In this document: positions 1-8,253 of the stretch, piece after piece
Numbering within the stretch: the first letter of the stretch is position 1
Layout: every line of letters begins with the position of its first letter
NCBI RefSeq assembly: GCF_001414055.1
Contig: NZ_CP013002.1
Coordinates: forward strand, 638,501-702,500
Source of the DNA: Caulobacter henricii
GTDB taxonomy: Bacteria > Pseudomonadota > Alphaproteobacteria > Caulobacterales > Caulobacteraceae
Length of the DNA stretch: 64,000 nucleotides
Direction: 5' to 3'
Made by a program: the position numbers and the translations under genes
The notes under the pieces: model-generated
Databases searched by the model: none
The model's input: only the letters and a program-made list of their open reading frames with translations
Told to the model about the DNA's origin: nothing

Positions 1-69
1 GGAGGGGCCAGCGATAAGCGCTGGACGAGCTTGCATGGGTTGAGTGTAGGTTGGCGATGTCCGTTGGCC

Positions 70-83
70 TTGATATGGATCAA
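70..83. promoter_or_regulatory. FNR/FixK-type operator upstream of cydABX
   Basis: TTGAT-ATGG-ATCAA is a perfect match to the FNR/FixK consensus TTGAT-N4-ATCAA, and the dyad extends outward by CC/GG. It lies 76 bp before the cydA start. A Crp/FNR-family regulator, FixK in Caulobacter, would bind here and activate the bd oxidase under low oxygen. The site is seen directly; the regulator is inferred. Confidence 0.85.
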
Positions 84-159
84 GGCTTTTGCGGTCGGAC
101 CGGCCTAGGGCAGAGCTCTCGGTCGGCGCGATCATTCGCCGTCCGTATCGGAGCTGTGC

Positions 160-1719
160 ATGGACCCCGCCGTCGTCGATCTCTCGAGGCTGCAGTTCGC
201 GCTGACCGCGCTGTACCACTTCCTGTTCGTGCCTCTGACCCTGGGGCTCTCGTTCATGCTCGTCATCATGGAGAGCATCTACGTGATGACCAAGCGCCCA
301 ATCTGGCGAACGGTCACGCGGTTCTGGGCCGGGCTGTTTGGCATCAACTTTGTCCTGGGCGTGGCCACGGGCCTGACCATGGAATTCCAGTTCGGCATGA
401 ACTGGTCCTACTACTCGCACTATGTCGGGGACATCTTCGGCGCGCCGCTGGCGATCGAGGGCCTGATGGCCTTCTTCCTGGAAGCCACCTTTGTCGGCCT
501 GATGTTCTTCGGCTGGGACAAGCTGTCCAGGGTGGGACACCTGTTCGTCACCTTCCTGGTCGCCGTCGGCACCAATTTCTCCGCCCTGTGGATCCTGGTC
601 GCCAATGGCTGGATGCAGAACCCGGTCGGCGCGGCCTTCAATCCTGAGACCATGCGCATGGAGGTCACCGATTTTGGTGCCGTGATCTTCAATCCGGTGG
701 CCCAGGCCAAGTTCGTGCACACGGTCAGCGCCGGCTACACCATCGCCGCCGTCTTCGTGCTGGGGGTTTCGGCCTGGTATCTGCTCAAGGGCAAGTATGT
801 CGGCGTGGCCAAGCGCTCGATGACGGTCGCCGCCGCCTTCGGCCTGGCCTCGTCCCTCTCGGTCGTCGTGCTGGGTGACGAGAGCGGCTATACCCTGACC
901 GACAACCAGAGAATGAAGCTGGCCGCCCTTGAGGCCATGTGGGAGACCGAACCTGCCCCGGCCGGCCTGGCGGCCTTCGGCATTCCCAGCCTCGCTGACC
1001 GCAAGACCCACTACGAGGTCAAGATTCCCTATGTGCTGGGCCTGATCGCCACGCGCAGCATCGACAAGCCGGTCGCCGGCATCTTCGAACTGGTCGCCAC
1101 GGCCGAGGATCGCATCGAATCCGGGATTATCGCCTATGGTGCCGTGGAGGCTCTGAAGGCCAATCCCAAGGACCTCGCCGCCCGGGCCACCTTCGAGCAG
1201 CATCGCCGCGACCTGGGCTATGGCCTGATGCTCAAGCGCTATGTCTCCGACCCGCGCATGGCCGATCCGGCCACGATCAAGCGCACGGCCTGGGATACGG
1301 TGCCCAATGTGCCGGTGATGTTCTGGGCCTTCCGGATCATGGCCGGGACCGGCCTGCTGCTGATCGCCCTGTTCGCCACCGCCTTCGTGCTGGTCACCCT
1401 GCGCAAACACCAGACCAAGTGGTTCCTGATCCTGGCGGTCTGCGCCATCCCGCTGCCGTGGATCGCTTCGGAGCTGGGCTGGGTCCTCGCCGAGGTCGGC
1501 CGTCAGCCCTGGGCCGTGGAGGGCGTGCTACCGACCTTCCTGGGCGCGTCCAGCCTGAGCGTCGCCCAGCTCTGGACCACCATCATCGCCTTCACCCTGC
1601 TCTATGGCGCCCTTGCGGTGGTCGAGGTCGGGCTGATCCTGCGCCACATCAAGAAGGGCCCCTTCGCCGAGCAGGAGACCTTTGCCGTCTCCCCCGCCGG
1701 CGAACCGGCCGTCGCCTGA
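160..1719 (+). CDS. cydA: Cytochrome bd ubiquinol oxidase subunit I
   Basis: This is the haem- and quinol-binding subunit of the high-affinity bd oxidase in the inner membrane. It oxidises ubiquinol and reduces O2 to water. The 519 residues match the family length. The N-terminal helix carries the conserved His in LTALYHFLF, followed by the GMNWSYYSHYVGDIFGAPLA block. A long hydrophilic quinol loop (about residues 245-385) resembles the long-loop E. coli type. The ATG at 160 gives the expected N-terminus (MDPAVVDLSRLQFALTALYH). cydB starts 3 nt after the stop and cydX follows, forming an operon behind an FNR/FixK box. Confidence 0.97.
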   Translation: MDPAVVDLSRLQFALTALYHFLFVPLTLGLSFMLVIMESIYVMTKRPIWRTVTRFWAGLFGINFVLGVATGLTMEFQFGMNWSYYSHYVGDIFGAPLAIEGLMAFFLEATFVGLMFFGWDKLSRVGHLFVTFLVAVGTNFSALWILVANGWMQNPVGAAFNPETMRMEVTDFGAVIFNPVAQAKFVHTVSAGYTIAAVFVLGVSAWYLLKGKYVGVAKRSMTVAAAFGLASSLSVVVLGDESGYTLTDNQRMKLAALEAMWETEPAPAGLAAFGIPSLADRKTHYEVKIPYVLGLIATRSIDKPVAGIFELVATAEDRIESGIIAYGAVEALKANPKDLAARATFEQHRRDLGYGLMLKRYVSDPRMADPATIKRTAWDTVPNVPVMFWAFRIMAGTGLLLIALFATAFVLVTLRKHQTKWFLILAVCAIPLPWIASELGWVLAEVGRQPWAVEGVLPTFLGASSLSVAQLWTTIIAFTLLYGALAVVEVGLILRHIKKGPFAEQETFAVSPAGEPAVA

Positions 1720-1722
1720 GGA

Positions 1723-2880
1723 ATGACCGTCATGGAACTTCCAATCGACTATGCGACCCTGAGGGTCATCTGGTGGGCGCTGATGGGCGTCCTGCTGATC
1801 GGTTTTGCCCTGACCGACGGCTTTGACATGGGTGTCGGGGCCCTGCTGCCCTTCGTGGCCAAGACCGACGAAGAGCGGCGCATGGTGATCAACACCGTCG
1901 GCGCGACCTGGGAAGGCAACCAGGTGTGGTTCATCCTCGGCGGCGGCGCGATCTTCGCGGCCTGGCCTCTGGTCTATGCCGTCAGCTTTTCAGGCTTCTA
2001 CCTGGCCATGTTCCTGGTCCTGGCCGCGATGATCCTGCGGCCGGTGGGTTTCAAATATCGCTCCAAGCGGCCCGATCCGCGCTGGCGGTCCTTCTGGGAC
2101 TGGGCGCTGTTCACCGGCGGCTTCGTTCCGGTCCTGGTCTTCGGGGTTGCCGTGGGCAATGTCCTGCAGGGCGCGCCCTTCCGCTTCGATAGCGATCTCC
2201 GGATCACCTATCTGGGCTCGCTGCTGGGACTGTTCTCGCCCTTTGCCCTGCTGTGCGGCCTGCTTTCGGTCGCCATGCTGGTGCTGCACGGCGCGGCCTG
2301 GCTGTCGGTCAAGGCGGAAGAGGGCCCCGTCATCGAACGCGCCCGCCGCTTTGGCGAAATCGCCGGTCTGGCCAGTATCGTGCTGTTCGCCGCCGGCGGC
2401 TTCTTCGTCGCCTTCGGGGGGCAGGGGTTCCGGCTTGAGGACCTGACCAATGCCGCCGGACCGTCCAACCCGCTGCGCACCGGCGTCGTCGCCGCGCCCG
2501 GCGCCTGGCTGGACAACTATGTCCGCCATAGCTGGATGATCCTCGCCCCGGTCCTGGGCTTTGTCGGGGCCGCCCTGGCCCTGCTGGGCCTGAGGCTGGA
2601 CAAGGCCGCGCTGTCCTTCACCGGCTCGACCGTTTCGACGCTCGGGATCATCTCCACGGTCGGCCTGTCGATGTTCCCGTTCATCCTGCCCAGCGTTGCC
2701 GATCCGCGCTCGAGCCTGACGGTCTGGAATGCCTCGTCCAGCCACCTGACCCTGTTCATCATGCTGGTCTGCACGGTGATCTTCCTGCCGCTGGTCCTGC
2801 TCTACACCGCCTGGGTCTACAAGGTTCTGTGGGGACGCAGCACCACGGCCGCCCTGGCCACCAACCCTGACCTCTACTGA
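1723..2880 (+). CDS. cydB: Cytochrome bd ubiquinol oxidase subunit II
   Basis: This is the second structural subunit of the bd oxidase, an integral membrane protein of 385 residues with about eight to nine hydrophobic helices. The family signatures ALTDGFDMGVGALLPF and GTWEGNQVWFI (here GATWEGNQVWFILGG) lie near the N-terminus. Only 3 nt separate it from cydA, and cydX starts 13 nt after its stop, so the three are co-transcribed and probably translationally coupled. An in-frame ATG four codons later (MELPIDYATLRVIWW) is an alternative start. Confidence 0.97.
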   Translation: MTVMELPIDYATLRVIWWALMGVLLIGFALTDGFDMGVGALLPFVAKTDEERRMVINTVGATWEGNQVWFILGGGAIFAAWPLVYAVSFSGFYLAMFLVLAAMILRPVGFKYRSKRPDPRWRSFWDWALFTGGFVPVLVFGVAVGNVLQGAPFRFDSDLRITYLGSLLGLFSPFALLCGLLSVAMLVLHGAAWLSVKAEEGPVIERARRFGEIAGLASIVLFAAGGFFVAFGGQGFRLEDLTNAAGPSNPLRTGVVAAPGAWLDNYVRHSWMILAPVLGFVGAALALLGLRLDKAALSFTGSTVSTLGIISTVGLSMFPFILPSVADPRSSLTVWNASSSHLTLFIMLVCTVIFLPLVLLYTAWVYKVLWGRSTTAALATNPDLY

Positions 2881-2893
2881 GGGAGACGAGACG

Positions 2894-3013
2894 ATGTGGT
2901 ATTTTGCGTGGGTCCTGGGTCTGGGTCTGGCCGTCGCCTTCGGCGTGCTGAACGGCGTCTGGTACGAGTTCAACCTCGCCGATGATGGCGACGAGGGCCT
3001 CTCGGAGCCCTGA
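2894..3013 (+). CDS. cydX: Cytochrome bd oxidase small subunit CydX
   Basis: This small ORF encodes 39 residues starting MWYFAWVLGLGLAVAFGVLN, then GVWYE, and an acidic C-terminal tail. MWYF(A/T)W(I/V)LG is the hallmark of CydX/YbgT, a single-helix subunit needed for assembly or stability of CydAB. A purine-rich stretch (GGGAGACGAG) precedes the ATG. It sits 13 nt after cydB as in many proteobacterial cyd operons, and is easily missed because of its size. Confidence 0.93.
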   Translation: MWYFAWVLGLGLAVAFGVLNGVWYEFNLADDGDEGLSEP

Positions 3014-3182
3014 CCGGTGATCGGCACCGAAATTTCGCGATTGCGACAATCCAGCGCGCGAGTTTGGCGTCACCGTTAACCGTTGTTAAAGGGCGGATCG
3101 GTTCTTGTGTCAGCGTGACCCGAAGCGCGCCGGTGGTGTGAATCGGAGCCACGGCTGACCTGACGATCCCGGGGAACCTGAT

Positions 3183-3636
3183 ATGTCCGACCCAAATGCG
3201 CCGGCCCTGGAGCTGATCTCCTTCTGCATCGGCGAGCAGGAGTTCTGCATCGACGTGAAGACCGTCCGCGAAATCCGCGGCTGGACTCCGGCGACTCCGA
3301 TCCCGCACGCACCGTCCTATCTGCGCGGCGTCATCAACCTTCGCGGCGCGATCATGCCGGTCATCGACCTGCGCAACCGCCTCGGCCTGGGGGGTCACCA
3401 TCCCCGAGACCCGCCACGTGATCGTGGTGGTCGAGTGCCAGGACCGCCTGGCCGGCATTCTGGTCGACGCCGTCAGCGAGACCTTCACCGTCTCGCGCGA
3501 ACACCTGCAGCCGGCCCCTGACCTCGGCGTCGAGGAACTGCGCTTCATCCAGGCGATCATCTCGATGGAAAATCGCCTGATCACCTATCTGCGCATGAAC
3601 GACGTCTTCCCGGCCCTGATCAGCGAAGCAGCCTAG
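3183..3636 (+). pseudogene. CheW-like chemotaxis coupling protein, frameshifted
   Basis: CheW proteins are SH3-like scaffolds linking chemoreceptors to the CheA kinase. The first frame from the ATG at 3183 gives a good CheW N-terminal half ([20 protein letters not shown], then [10 protein letters not shown] and [12 protein letters not shown]). Homology then continues one frame away ([21 protein letters not shown] through LRMNDVFPALISEAA, stop at 3636). The switch falls on a run of six G at 3389-3394. With five G the reading is continuous ([17 protein letters not shown]) and gives a normal 150-residue CheW. Either the base is a sequencing or assembly error, or the gene is recently broken. No other chemotaxis genes are nearby. 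Confidence 0.88.
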
Positions 3637-3664
3637 GCGCTTTCGGTCTTCCGGTTTCGAAAAG

Positions 3665-3696
3665 CCGCCGTCCGCTCAGCGGGCGGCGGCTTCTTC
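3665..3696 (+). terminator. Intrinsic terminator after cheW
   Basis: A 12-bp GC stem (GCCGCCGTCCGC / GCGGGCGGCGGC, one wobble pair) with a 3-nt loop is followed by CTTCTT. It starts 28 nt after the cheW stop. Confidence 0.7.
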
Positions 3697-3754
3697 GTGG
3701 GCGGAAGGGGCTGACCAGCCAGGGGGTGTCCGAGCTGTCGCGGATCCTTCACAG

Positions 3755-3787
3755 CCGTCATCCCGCGCATGAAGCGCGGGGTGACGG
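3755..3787. repeat. Single-arm class 2 palindrome
   Basis: CCGTCATCCCGCGC-ATGAA-GCGCGGGGTGACGG forms one strong hairpin. It matches the end arm of the class 2 elements at 19328 and 53654 but has no partner arm, so it is probably a solo or decayed copy. It could terminate transcription between the convergent cheW and DUF3850 genes. Confidence 0.7.
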
Positions 3788-3837
3788 GTTGGAGGGCTGC
3801 TGAAAAGGCACAGCGTCCAGTTCAGCGGCCTCCCCAG

Positions 3838-4335
3838 CTACCCCTTCCGCACGATCATCGCCGCCGCGGCATGGAAGCCGGCCTCGGCCTCGGCTGCTGC
3901 AGCGACACCGGCGTGGCGGTCGGCGGCGACGCTCATGGCGGCCCGGCCGGTCGTGGGGGCGGCATAGCTGGCCGAGACCTTGCGGGCACCCTCGGCGCGG
4001 AGGGTGGCGTTGGAGGCCTGGGTCTCGTGCCAGGTGGCCAGCTGCTCGGCGGTCAGCTTGGCTTCGGGCGAGGCGTCGGCATGGGGCATGACCTCGCCAA
4101 AGCCGATGGCCACGAAGCCGTGAATGACGCCGTAGTCCTCTTCCGAGAGCAGGAAGGTGATCTGCCGCTCTTCGACCTGGCCCGTATAGGTGTCGCTGTC
4201 GGGATCGAACTCGCGCAGGACCAGGATGTCGCCGACGGCGAAGTCGCGGTCATTGCGGCGGATCTCAAAGCGCTTCTTGCCCGAGCGGACGGCGGCGAAA
4301 TACTGCGGCCAGGTCTTCAGTTCGTGGCGGTTCAT
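3838..4335 (-). CDS. DUF3850 (ASCH/PUA-like) domain protein
   Basis: The 165-residue product starts MNRHELKTWPQYFAAVRSGK and continues KRFEIRRNDRDFAVGDILVLREFD. This matches DUF3850, a small ASCH/PUA-like fold thought to bind RNA; no reaction is established. The domain covers about residues 1-80. The C-terminal half is Ala-rich (HAGVAAAAEAEAGFHAAAAM) and looks low-complexity. The internal ATG at 4335 was chosen because homology begins there and an AAGG lies 9 nt upstream; a longer reading up to 4587 would overlap the divergent gene. Confidence 0.75.
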   Translation of the reverse strand: MNRHELKTWPQYFAAVRSGKKRFEIRRNDRDFAVGDILVLREFDPDSDTYTGQVEERQITFLLSEEDYGVIHGFVAIGFGEVMPHADASPEAKLTAEQLATWHETQASNATLRAEGARKVSASYAAPTTGRAAMSVAADRHAGVAAAAEAEAGFHAAAAMIVRKG

Positions 4336-4522
4336 GGTCAGGGCCTTGGTCTGCGCGGCGAGTCGGGGGAGGTCAGGGCGCGGGTGTCGGACACCAGACC
4401 CTAGCGGAGGATTAACTCCACCGCACGCGACTGTGGACCGTCCTTGACGCAGGGGAGCCGTTTGACGGCCGGACCAAGGCTGATAGGCTTTCCTGAACAA
4501 CGATAAGTCAGACGGGGCGGAT

Positions 4523-5887
4523 ATGGCGGGCAAGCTTCCCAAGGCGTGCATCATCGGCGCGGGCTGCAGCGGCTTCACGACCGCCAAGCGGCTGAAGGAC
4601 TACGGCATCCCGTATGACTGTTTCGAGATCTCAGACGACATCGGCGGCAACTGGTACTTCAAGAACCCCAACGGCCTCTCGGCCTGCTACGAGAGCCTGC
4701 ATATCGACACCTCCAAGTGGCGACTGGCCTTCGAGGACTTCCCGGTTCCGGCCGAATGGCCAGACTTCCCGCATCACGCCCAGCTGCTGCAGTACTTCAA
4801 GGACTATGTGGCCCATTTCGGCCTGCGCGAGACCATCACCTTCAACACCCGGGTCGAGACCGCCAGGCGCACGGACGACGGGCTGTGGGCAGTGACCCTC
4901 TCCACGGGTGAGACACGGTTCTATGATGTGCTGTTCGTCTGCAACGGCCACCACTGGGACCCGCGCATCCCCGACTATCCCGGCGAGTTCGACGGGGTGG
5001 CCTTCCATGCCCACGCCTATAGCGATCCGTTCGACCCCATCGACATGCGCGGCAAGAACGTCGTGGTCGTGGGCATGGGCAATTCGGCCATGGACATCGC
5101 CAGCGAGCTGGCCCAGCGCCCGATTGCCAAGACCCTGTGGGTCTCGGCCCGGCGCGGGGTCTGGGTGTTCCCGAAATATCTTAACGGCAAGCCGGCCGAC
5201 AAGTCGGCCCTGCCGGCCTGGATGCCGCGCAAGCTCGGCCTGGCCCTGACCCGCAAGGTACTCAAGAAGACCATCGGCAGGATGGAGGACTACGGCCTGC
5301 CCAAGCCCGACCACGAACCCCTGGAAGCCCATCCGTCGGTGTCCGGCGAGTTTCTGACCCGGGCCGGCTGCGGTGACATCAAGTTCAAGCCGGCCATCCA
5401 GGCCCTGGAGGGACCCAATGTGCGGTTCGCCGACGGCAGTGTGGAACAGGTGGACGCCATCGTCTTTGCCACCGGCTACAAGATCAGCTTCCCGTTCTTT
5501 GACGATCCGGCCATCCAGCCCGGGGACGATCACTGCTTCCCGCTGTTCAAGCGGATGATGAAGCCCGACGTGCCCAACCTGTTCTTCATGGGCCTGGCCC
5601 AGCCCCTGCCGACCCTCGTGAACTTCGCCGAACAGCAGGCCAAGCTGGCGGCGGCCTATCTGGCCGGGACCTATGCCCCGCCCCCGGCCGACGAGATGGA
5701 CCGCATCACCACGCGGGACGAGGAGCGCCATCTGGGCCAGTTCTATGCCTCGGCCCGGCACACCATTCAGGTGGATTTCAACGTCTATTGCGCCGACCTG
5801 AAGAAGGAGATCACCAAGGGCGAGAAGCGGGCGAAGGCGGCGGGCAACCGCCTGCCGGTGGCCGCGCGGGCGGCAGCGCCGGCCTGA
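4523..5887 (+). CDS. Flavin-containing monooxygenase
   Basis: This 454-residue protein is an FAD/NADPH-dependent class B monooxygenase of the FMO/Baeyer-Villiger group. It has an FAD Rossmann motif near the N-terminus (IIGAGCSGFTTAK), the FMO fingerprint FxGxxxHxxxY (FDGVAFHAHAY), an NADPH-binding GxGxxA (VVVVGMGNSAMDIA) and the late FATGY motif. The substrate cannot be read from sequence; FMO-like enzymes oxygenate soft nucleophiles or ketones. It stands alone, divergent from the DUF3850 gene and followed by a repeat. Confidence 0.9.
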   Translation: MAGKLPKACIIGAGCSGFTTAKRLKDYGIPYDCFEISDDIGGNWYFKNPNGLSACYESLHIDTSKWRLAFEDFPVPAEWPDFPHHAQLLQYFKDYVAHFGLRETITFNTRVETARRTDDGLWAVTLSTGETRFYDVLFVCNGHHWDPRIPDYPGEFDGVAFHAHAYSDPFDPIDMRGKNVVVVGMGNSAMDIASELAQRPIAKTLWVSARRGVWVFPKYLNGKPADKSALPAWMPRKLGLALTRKVLKKTIGRMEDYGLPKPDHEPLEAHPSVSGEFLTRAGCGDIKFKPAIQALEGPNVRFADGSVEQVDAIVFATGYKISFPFFDDPAIQPGDDHCFPLFKRMMKPDVPNLFFMGLAQPLPTLVNFAEQQAKLAAAYLAGTYAPPPADEMDRITTRDEERHLGQFYASARHTIQVDFNVYCADLKKEITKGEKRAKAAGNRLPVAARAAAPA

Positions 5888-5888
5888 A

Positions 5889-6012
5889 CACTGGCCCCCT
5901 CCTGACCTGCTGCGCAGGTCGTCCTCCCCCATAGGGGGAAGATGGGTTCGTGCCGCCTCATCTTCCCCCTCCGGGGGAAGACGATCGCGAAGCGATCCTT
6001 AGGGGGCAAGTG
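5889..6012. repeat. Class 3 extragenic palindromic element
   Basis: The ends are inverted (CACTGGCCCCCT / AGGGGGCAAGTG, one mismatch). Inside lie two G/C-tract hairpins of the form CCTCCCCC-AT-AGGGGGAAGATG and CATCTTCCCCCTCCGGGGGAAG. The element at 54340-54419 carries the same ends and the same CCCCCGGAGGGGGAAGATGA core in opposite orientation. It lies between the monooxygenase and DUF2164 genes. Confidence 0.75.
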
Positions 6013-6050
6013 GCTAGACTGTGCCCATCCAAAGAATCGGAGACCGCCCC

Positions 6051-6302
6051 ATGGCCAAGATCGACCTCGACAAGGACACCCGGGCCGGGTTGACCGACGG
6101 CCTGTCGCGCTATCTGAAGGATGAGCTGGATCTGGAAGTCAAAGGCTTCGACGCCCAGTTCCTGCTCGACTTCATCACCGAGCGCCTGGGCCCCTTTTAC
6201 TACAATCAGGGCCTCCATGACGCCCAGGCCCTGTTCGCCAGCAAGATCGAGAGCATCACCGACGCGGTGTACGAGCTGGAACAGCCGATCAAGGGGTTCT
6301 GA
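6051..6302 (+). CDS. DUF2164 family protein
   Basis: This 83-residue acidic protein starts MAKIDLDKDTRAGLTDGLSR and has the DUF2164 pattern (LKDELDLEVKGFDAQFLLDF, then FYYNQGLHDAQ). The family is small, cytosolic and uncharacterised. The ATG at 6051 is preceded by GGAGA. It may be co-transcribed with the TetR gene starting 52 nt later. Confidence 0.85.
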   Translation: MAKIDLDKDTRAGLTDGLSRYLKDELDLEVKGFDAQFLLDFITERLGPFYYNQGLHDAQALFASKIESITDAVYELEQPIKGF

Positions 6303-6354
6303 GGTCCATGGACCTCGAAGGCCTTGCCCCCTGCCGTGGAATGAGGCTCAAATC

Positions 6355-7035
6355 ATGACGGGGCGTCACGATCGCCTGGTCCATGAGTCGCGTTTGATGT
6401 CGAATATCGCCTATTTTCCGAATCCGCCGGCTCAGGATGACCGGCCGGGCAAGCGGGAGCGGACCAAGGTCGCCAATCGGCAGGCCATTCTGGACGCGGC
6501 CCGGGAGGTGTTTGGGGACCTCGGCTACGACGCCGCCACGGTGCGCGACATCATCCGCCGCACGGGATTGGCCTCCGGAACCTTCTACAACTACTACAAG
6601 TCGAAAGAGGAAGTGTTCGACGCCTTGGCCGATGACGGGGCCCGCCGCTTCCGGCCCCTGCTGCGGGCCGAGATCGACAAGGCGGTCGATTTCCAGTCCT
6701 TCCTCAACGGGGCCATCCAGGCCTATTTCGTCTTTGCTGCGACCGAGCAGGAGACCTGGCGCCTGAACCGTCCGGCCGGGGAGCCGGTCCCCCAGGCGCG
6801 CGCCACGCCCGAGATCGTCGCGGTGTTCAATGAGGTCCGTGAGGGCTTTGCCAAGGTCCTCGAGCTGGAACATGCCCCGGCCGTCGATCTGGACTATCTG
6901 ACGGCGGCCTGTATCGCCGTGGCCCGTGACGTCGGCGACAAGATGCTGGAGCGCCGGCCGGTCGATACGGCCGGTGCCGCTGACTTCGCCGTCAAACTGA
7001 TCCTGGGCGGTCTGACCGCCCTCCCGAAACTCTAG
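6355..7035 (+). CDS. TetR/AcrR family transcriptional regulator
   Basis: A TetR N-terminal helix-turn-helix is clear (RQAILDAAREVFGDLGYDAA, then TVRDIIRRTGLASGTFYNYYKSKEEVFDAL), followed by a variable ligand-binding domain. The ATG at 6355 has GAGG 8 nt upstream; an alternative ATG at 6397 (MSNIAYFPNP) gives 212 residues but lacks an obvious ribosome binding site. An alpha/beta hydrolase starts 18 nt after its stop in the same direction and is a likely partner or target. The ligand is unknown. Confidence 0.9.
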   Translation: MTGRHDRLVHESRLMSNIAYFPNPPAQDDRPGKRERTKVANRQAILDAAREVFGDLGYDAATVRDIIRRTGLASGTFYNYYKSKEEVFDALADDGARRFRPLLRAEIDKAVDFQSFLNGAIQAYFVFAATEQETWRLNRPAGEPVPQARATPEIVAVFNEVREGFAKVLELEHAPAVDLDYLTAACIAVARDVGDKMLERRPVDTAGAADFAVKLILGGLTALPKL

Positions 7036-7053
7036 TTCCCGCCAGGAGCCCCC

Positions 7054-8100
7054 ATGGCCGACGTCGCCGTCCAGAAGTTCATTCTGAAGACCCTCCTGTC
7101 CCTGCCCAGTCCGATCCTGCGGACCCTGTCGGGGGGCGGTGTCGTCTATCGCGGCGGTCGCACCCTGGACCCGCGGTTCCAGTTCTTTACCCATGCGGCC
7201 AAGAAGATGCCGTCGATAACGACCCTGCCGGCGGACGTGGCCCGGGCGGCCAGCGCCCAGGGCCTGCTCGCCGTGTCCGGACCGTCAGAGCCGGGCGTGA
7301 CCTCCGAGGCCCTGACCATCGACGGTCCGGGTGGATCCCTGCCCCTGAGGGCCTATCGTCCGACCGACCAGGACCCGTCAGCCCCCCTGATCGTGTTTGC
7401 CCATTTCGGCGGCGGGGTGATCGGGGACCTTGAGACCTGCCATGCCTTTTGCGGCATCCTGGCGCGGGTGGCCCGCACGGCGGTGCTGTCCGTGGACTAT
7501 CGCCTGGCCCCCGAGCACCGCTTCCCGGCCGGCCTGGATGACGTGCTGGCCGCCTACCGCTGGGCGCGCGACAATACCGCCCGGTTCGGCGCCGCGGCCC
7601 TGCCGCCCGCGATCGGCGGCGACTCCATGGGCGGCAATTTCGCGGCCATCATCGCGCAGGAACTGCAGCGGGCCGGCGAGTCGCAGCCGGCCCTGCAGCT
7701 GCTGATCTATCCCGCCGTCGACGTGGCCAGCGAGACGGCCTCGATGACCACCTATGCCGACGCCTATCCGCTGAGCCGTCCGATCATGGAGTGGTTCATG
7801 GGCCACTATATGGGCCCCGACGCCGATCCGGCTGATCCGCGTCTGTCGCCCAACAAGACCGCAGACCTGACGGGCCTGGCCCCGGCCGTGGTGATCACCG
7901 CCGGCTTCGATCCCCTGGTCGACCAGGGCGAGGCCTATGCCAAGCGCCTTCAGGCCGCCGGGGTGCCGGTGACCTATCGCTGCTATGACAGCCTGGCCCA
8001 CGGCTTCACGGCCTTCACCGGCGCGGTGCCGGCCGCCGATGCCGCCTGTCGCGAGGTTGCGCGGCTGGTGCGAGCGGCTTTTGAGTCGGCAAAGGCCTAA
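7054..8100 (+). CDS. Alpha/beta hydrolase (hormone-sensitive lipase/esterase type)
   Basis: This 348-residue putative carboxylesterase has an HSL-type oxyanion motif as AHFGGGVIGD (HFGGG instead of HGGG), DYRLAPEHRFPAGLDD, the nucleophile elbow GGDSMGGN, the acid in GFDPLVDQGEAY and the His in LAHGFTAF, so the triad Ser-Asp-His is present. AGGAG lies 5 nt before the ATG. It follows the TetR gene closely. The natural ester is unknown. Confidence 0.92.
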   Translation: MADVAVQKFILKTLLSLPSPILRTLSGGGVVYRGGRTLDPRFQFFTHAAKKMPSITTLPADVARAASAQGLLAVSGPSEPGVTSEALTIDGPGGSLPLRAYRPTDQDPSAPLIVFAHFGGGVIGDLETCHAFCGILARVARTAVLSVDYRLAPEHRFPAGLDDVLAAYRWARDNTARFGAAALPPAIGGDSMGGNFAAIIAQELQRAGESQPALQLLIYPAVDVASETASMTTYADAYPLSRPIMEWFMGHYMGPDADPADPRLSPNKTADLTGLAPAVVITAGFDPLVDQGEAYAKRLQAAGVPVTYRCYDSLAHGFTAFTGAVPAADAACREVARLVRAAFESAKA

Positions 8101-8107
8101 CCACTTT

Positions 8108-8238
8108 CCGTTCTCCCCGGCGAAAGCCGGGGCCCAGATTCAGTCTGAGCGTCTGGGGATGATGCGCCTTCGGTCTGAGTTAGGCGCGCCGACCGCTTCG
8201 GGTTCGATCTGGATCCCGGCTTTCGCCGGGAAGAGCGG
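8108..8238. repeat. Class 1 palindromic repeat, copy A (minus orientation)
   Basis: The left end CCGTTCTCCCCGGCGAAAGC and the right end CGCCGGGAAGAGCGG are near-perfect inverted copies about 32 bp long. Each arm is itself a hairpin CCCCGGC-GAAA-GCCGGGG. The inner stretch CTGAGCGTCTGGGGATGATG is the reverse complement of the core of copies B and C, so A is inverted relative to them. It ends 15 bp before the oxidoreductase start. Confidence 0.9.
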
Positions 8239-8253
8239 GGAAAGAGAGTGCCG

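Noticed and set aside
1990-3027. Long minus-strand frame opposite cydB
   Set aside because: It is the GC-rich antisense shadow of cydB/cydX; composition is Gln/Arg/Gly-rich with no domain.
4336-4587. N-terminal extension of the DUF3850 gene up to 4587
   Set aside because: It overlaps the divergent monooxygenase start and has no family homology; the ATG at 4335 fits the DUF3850 N-terminus.
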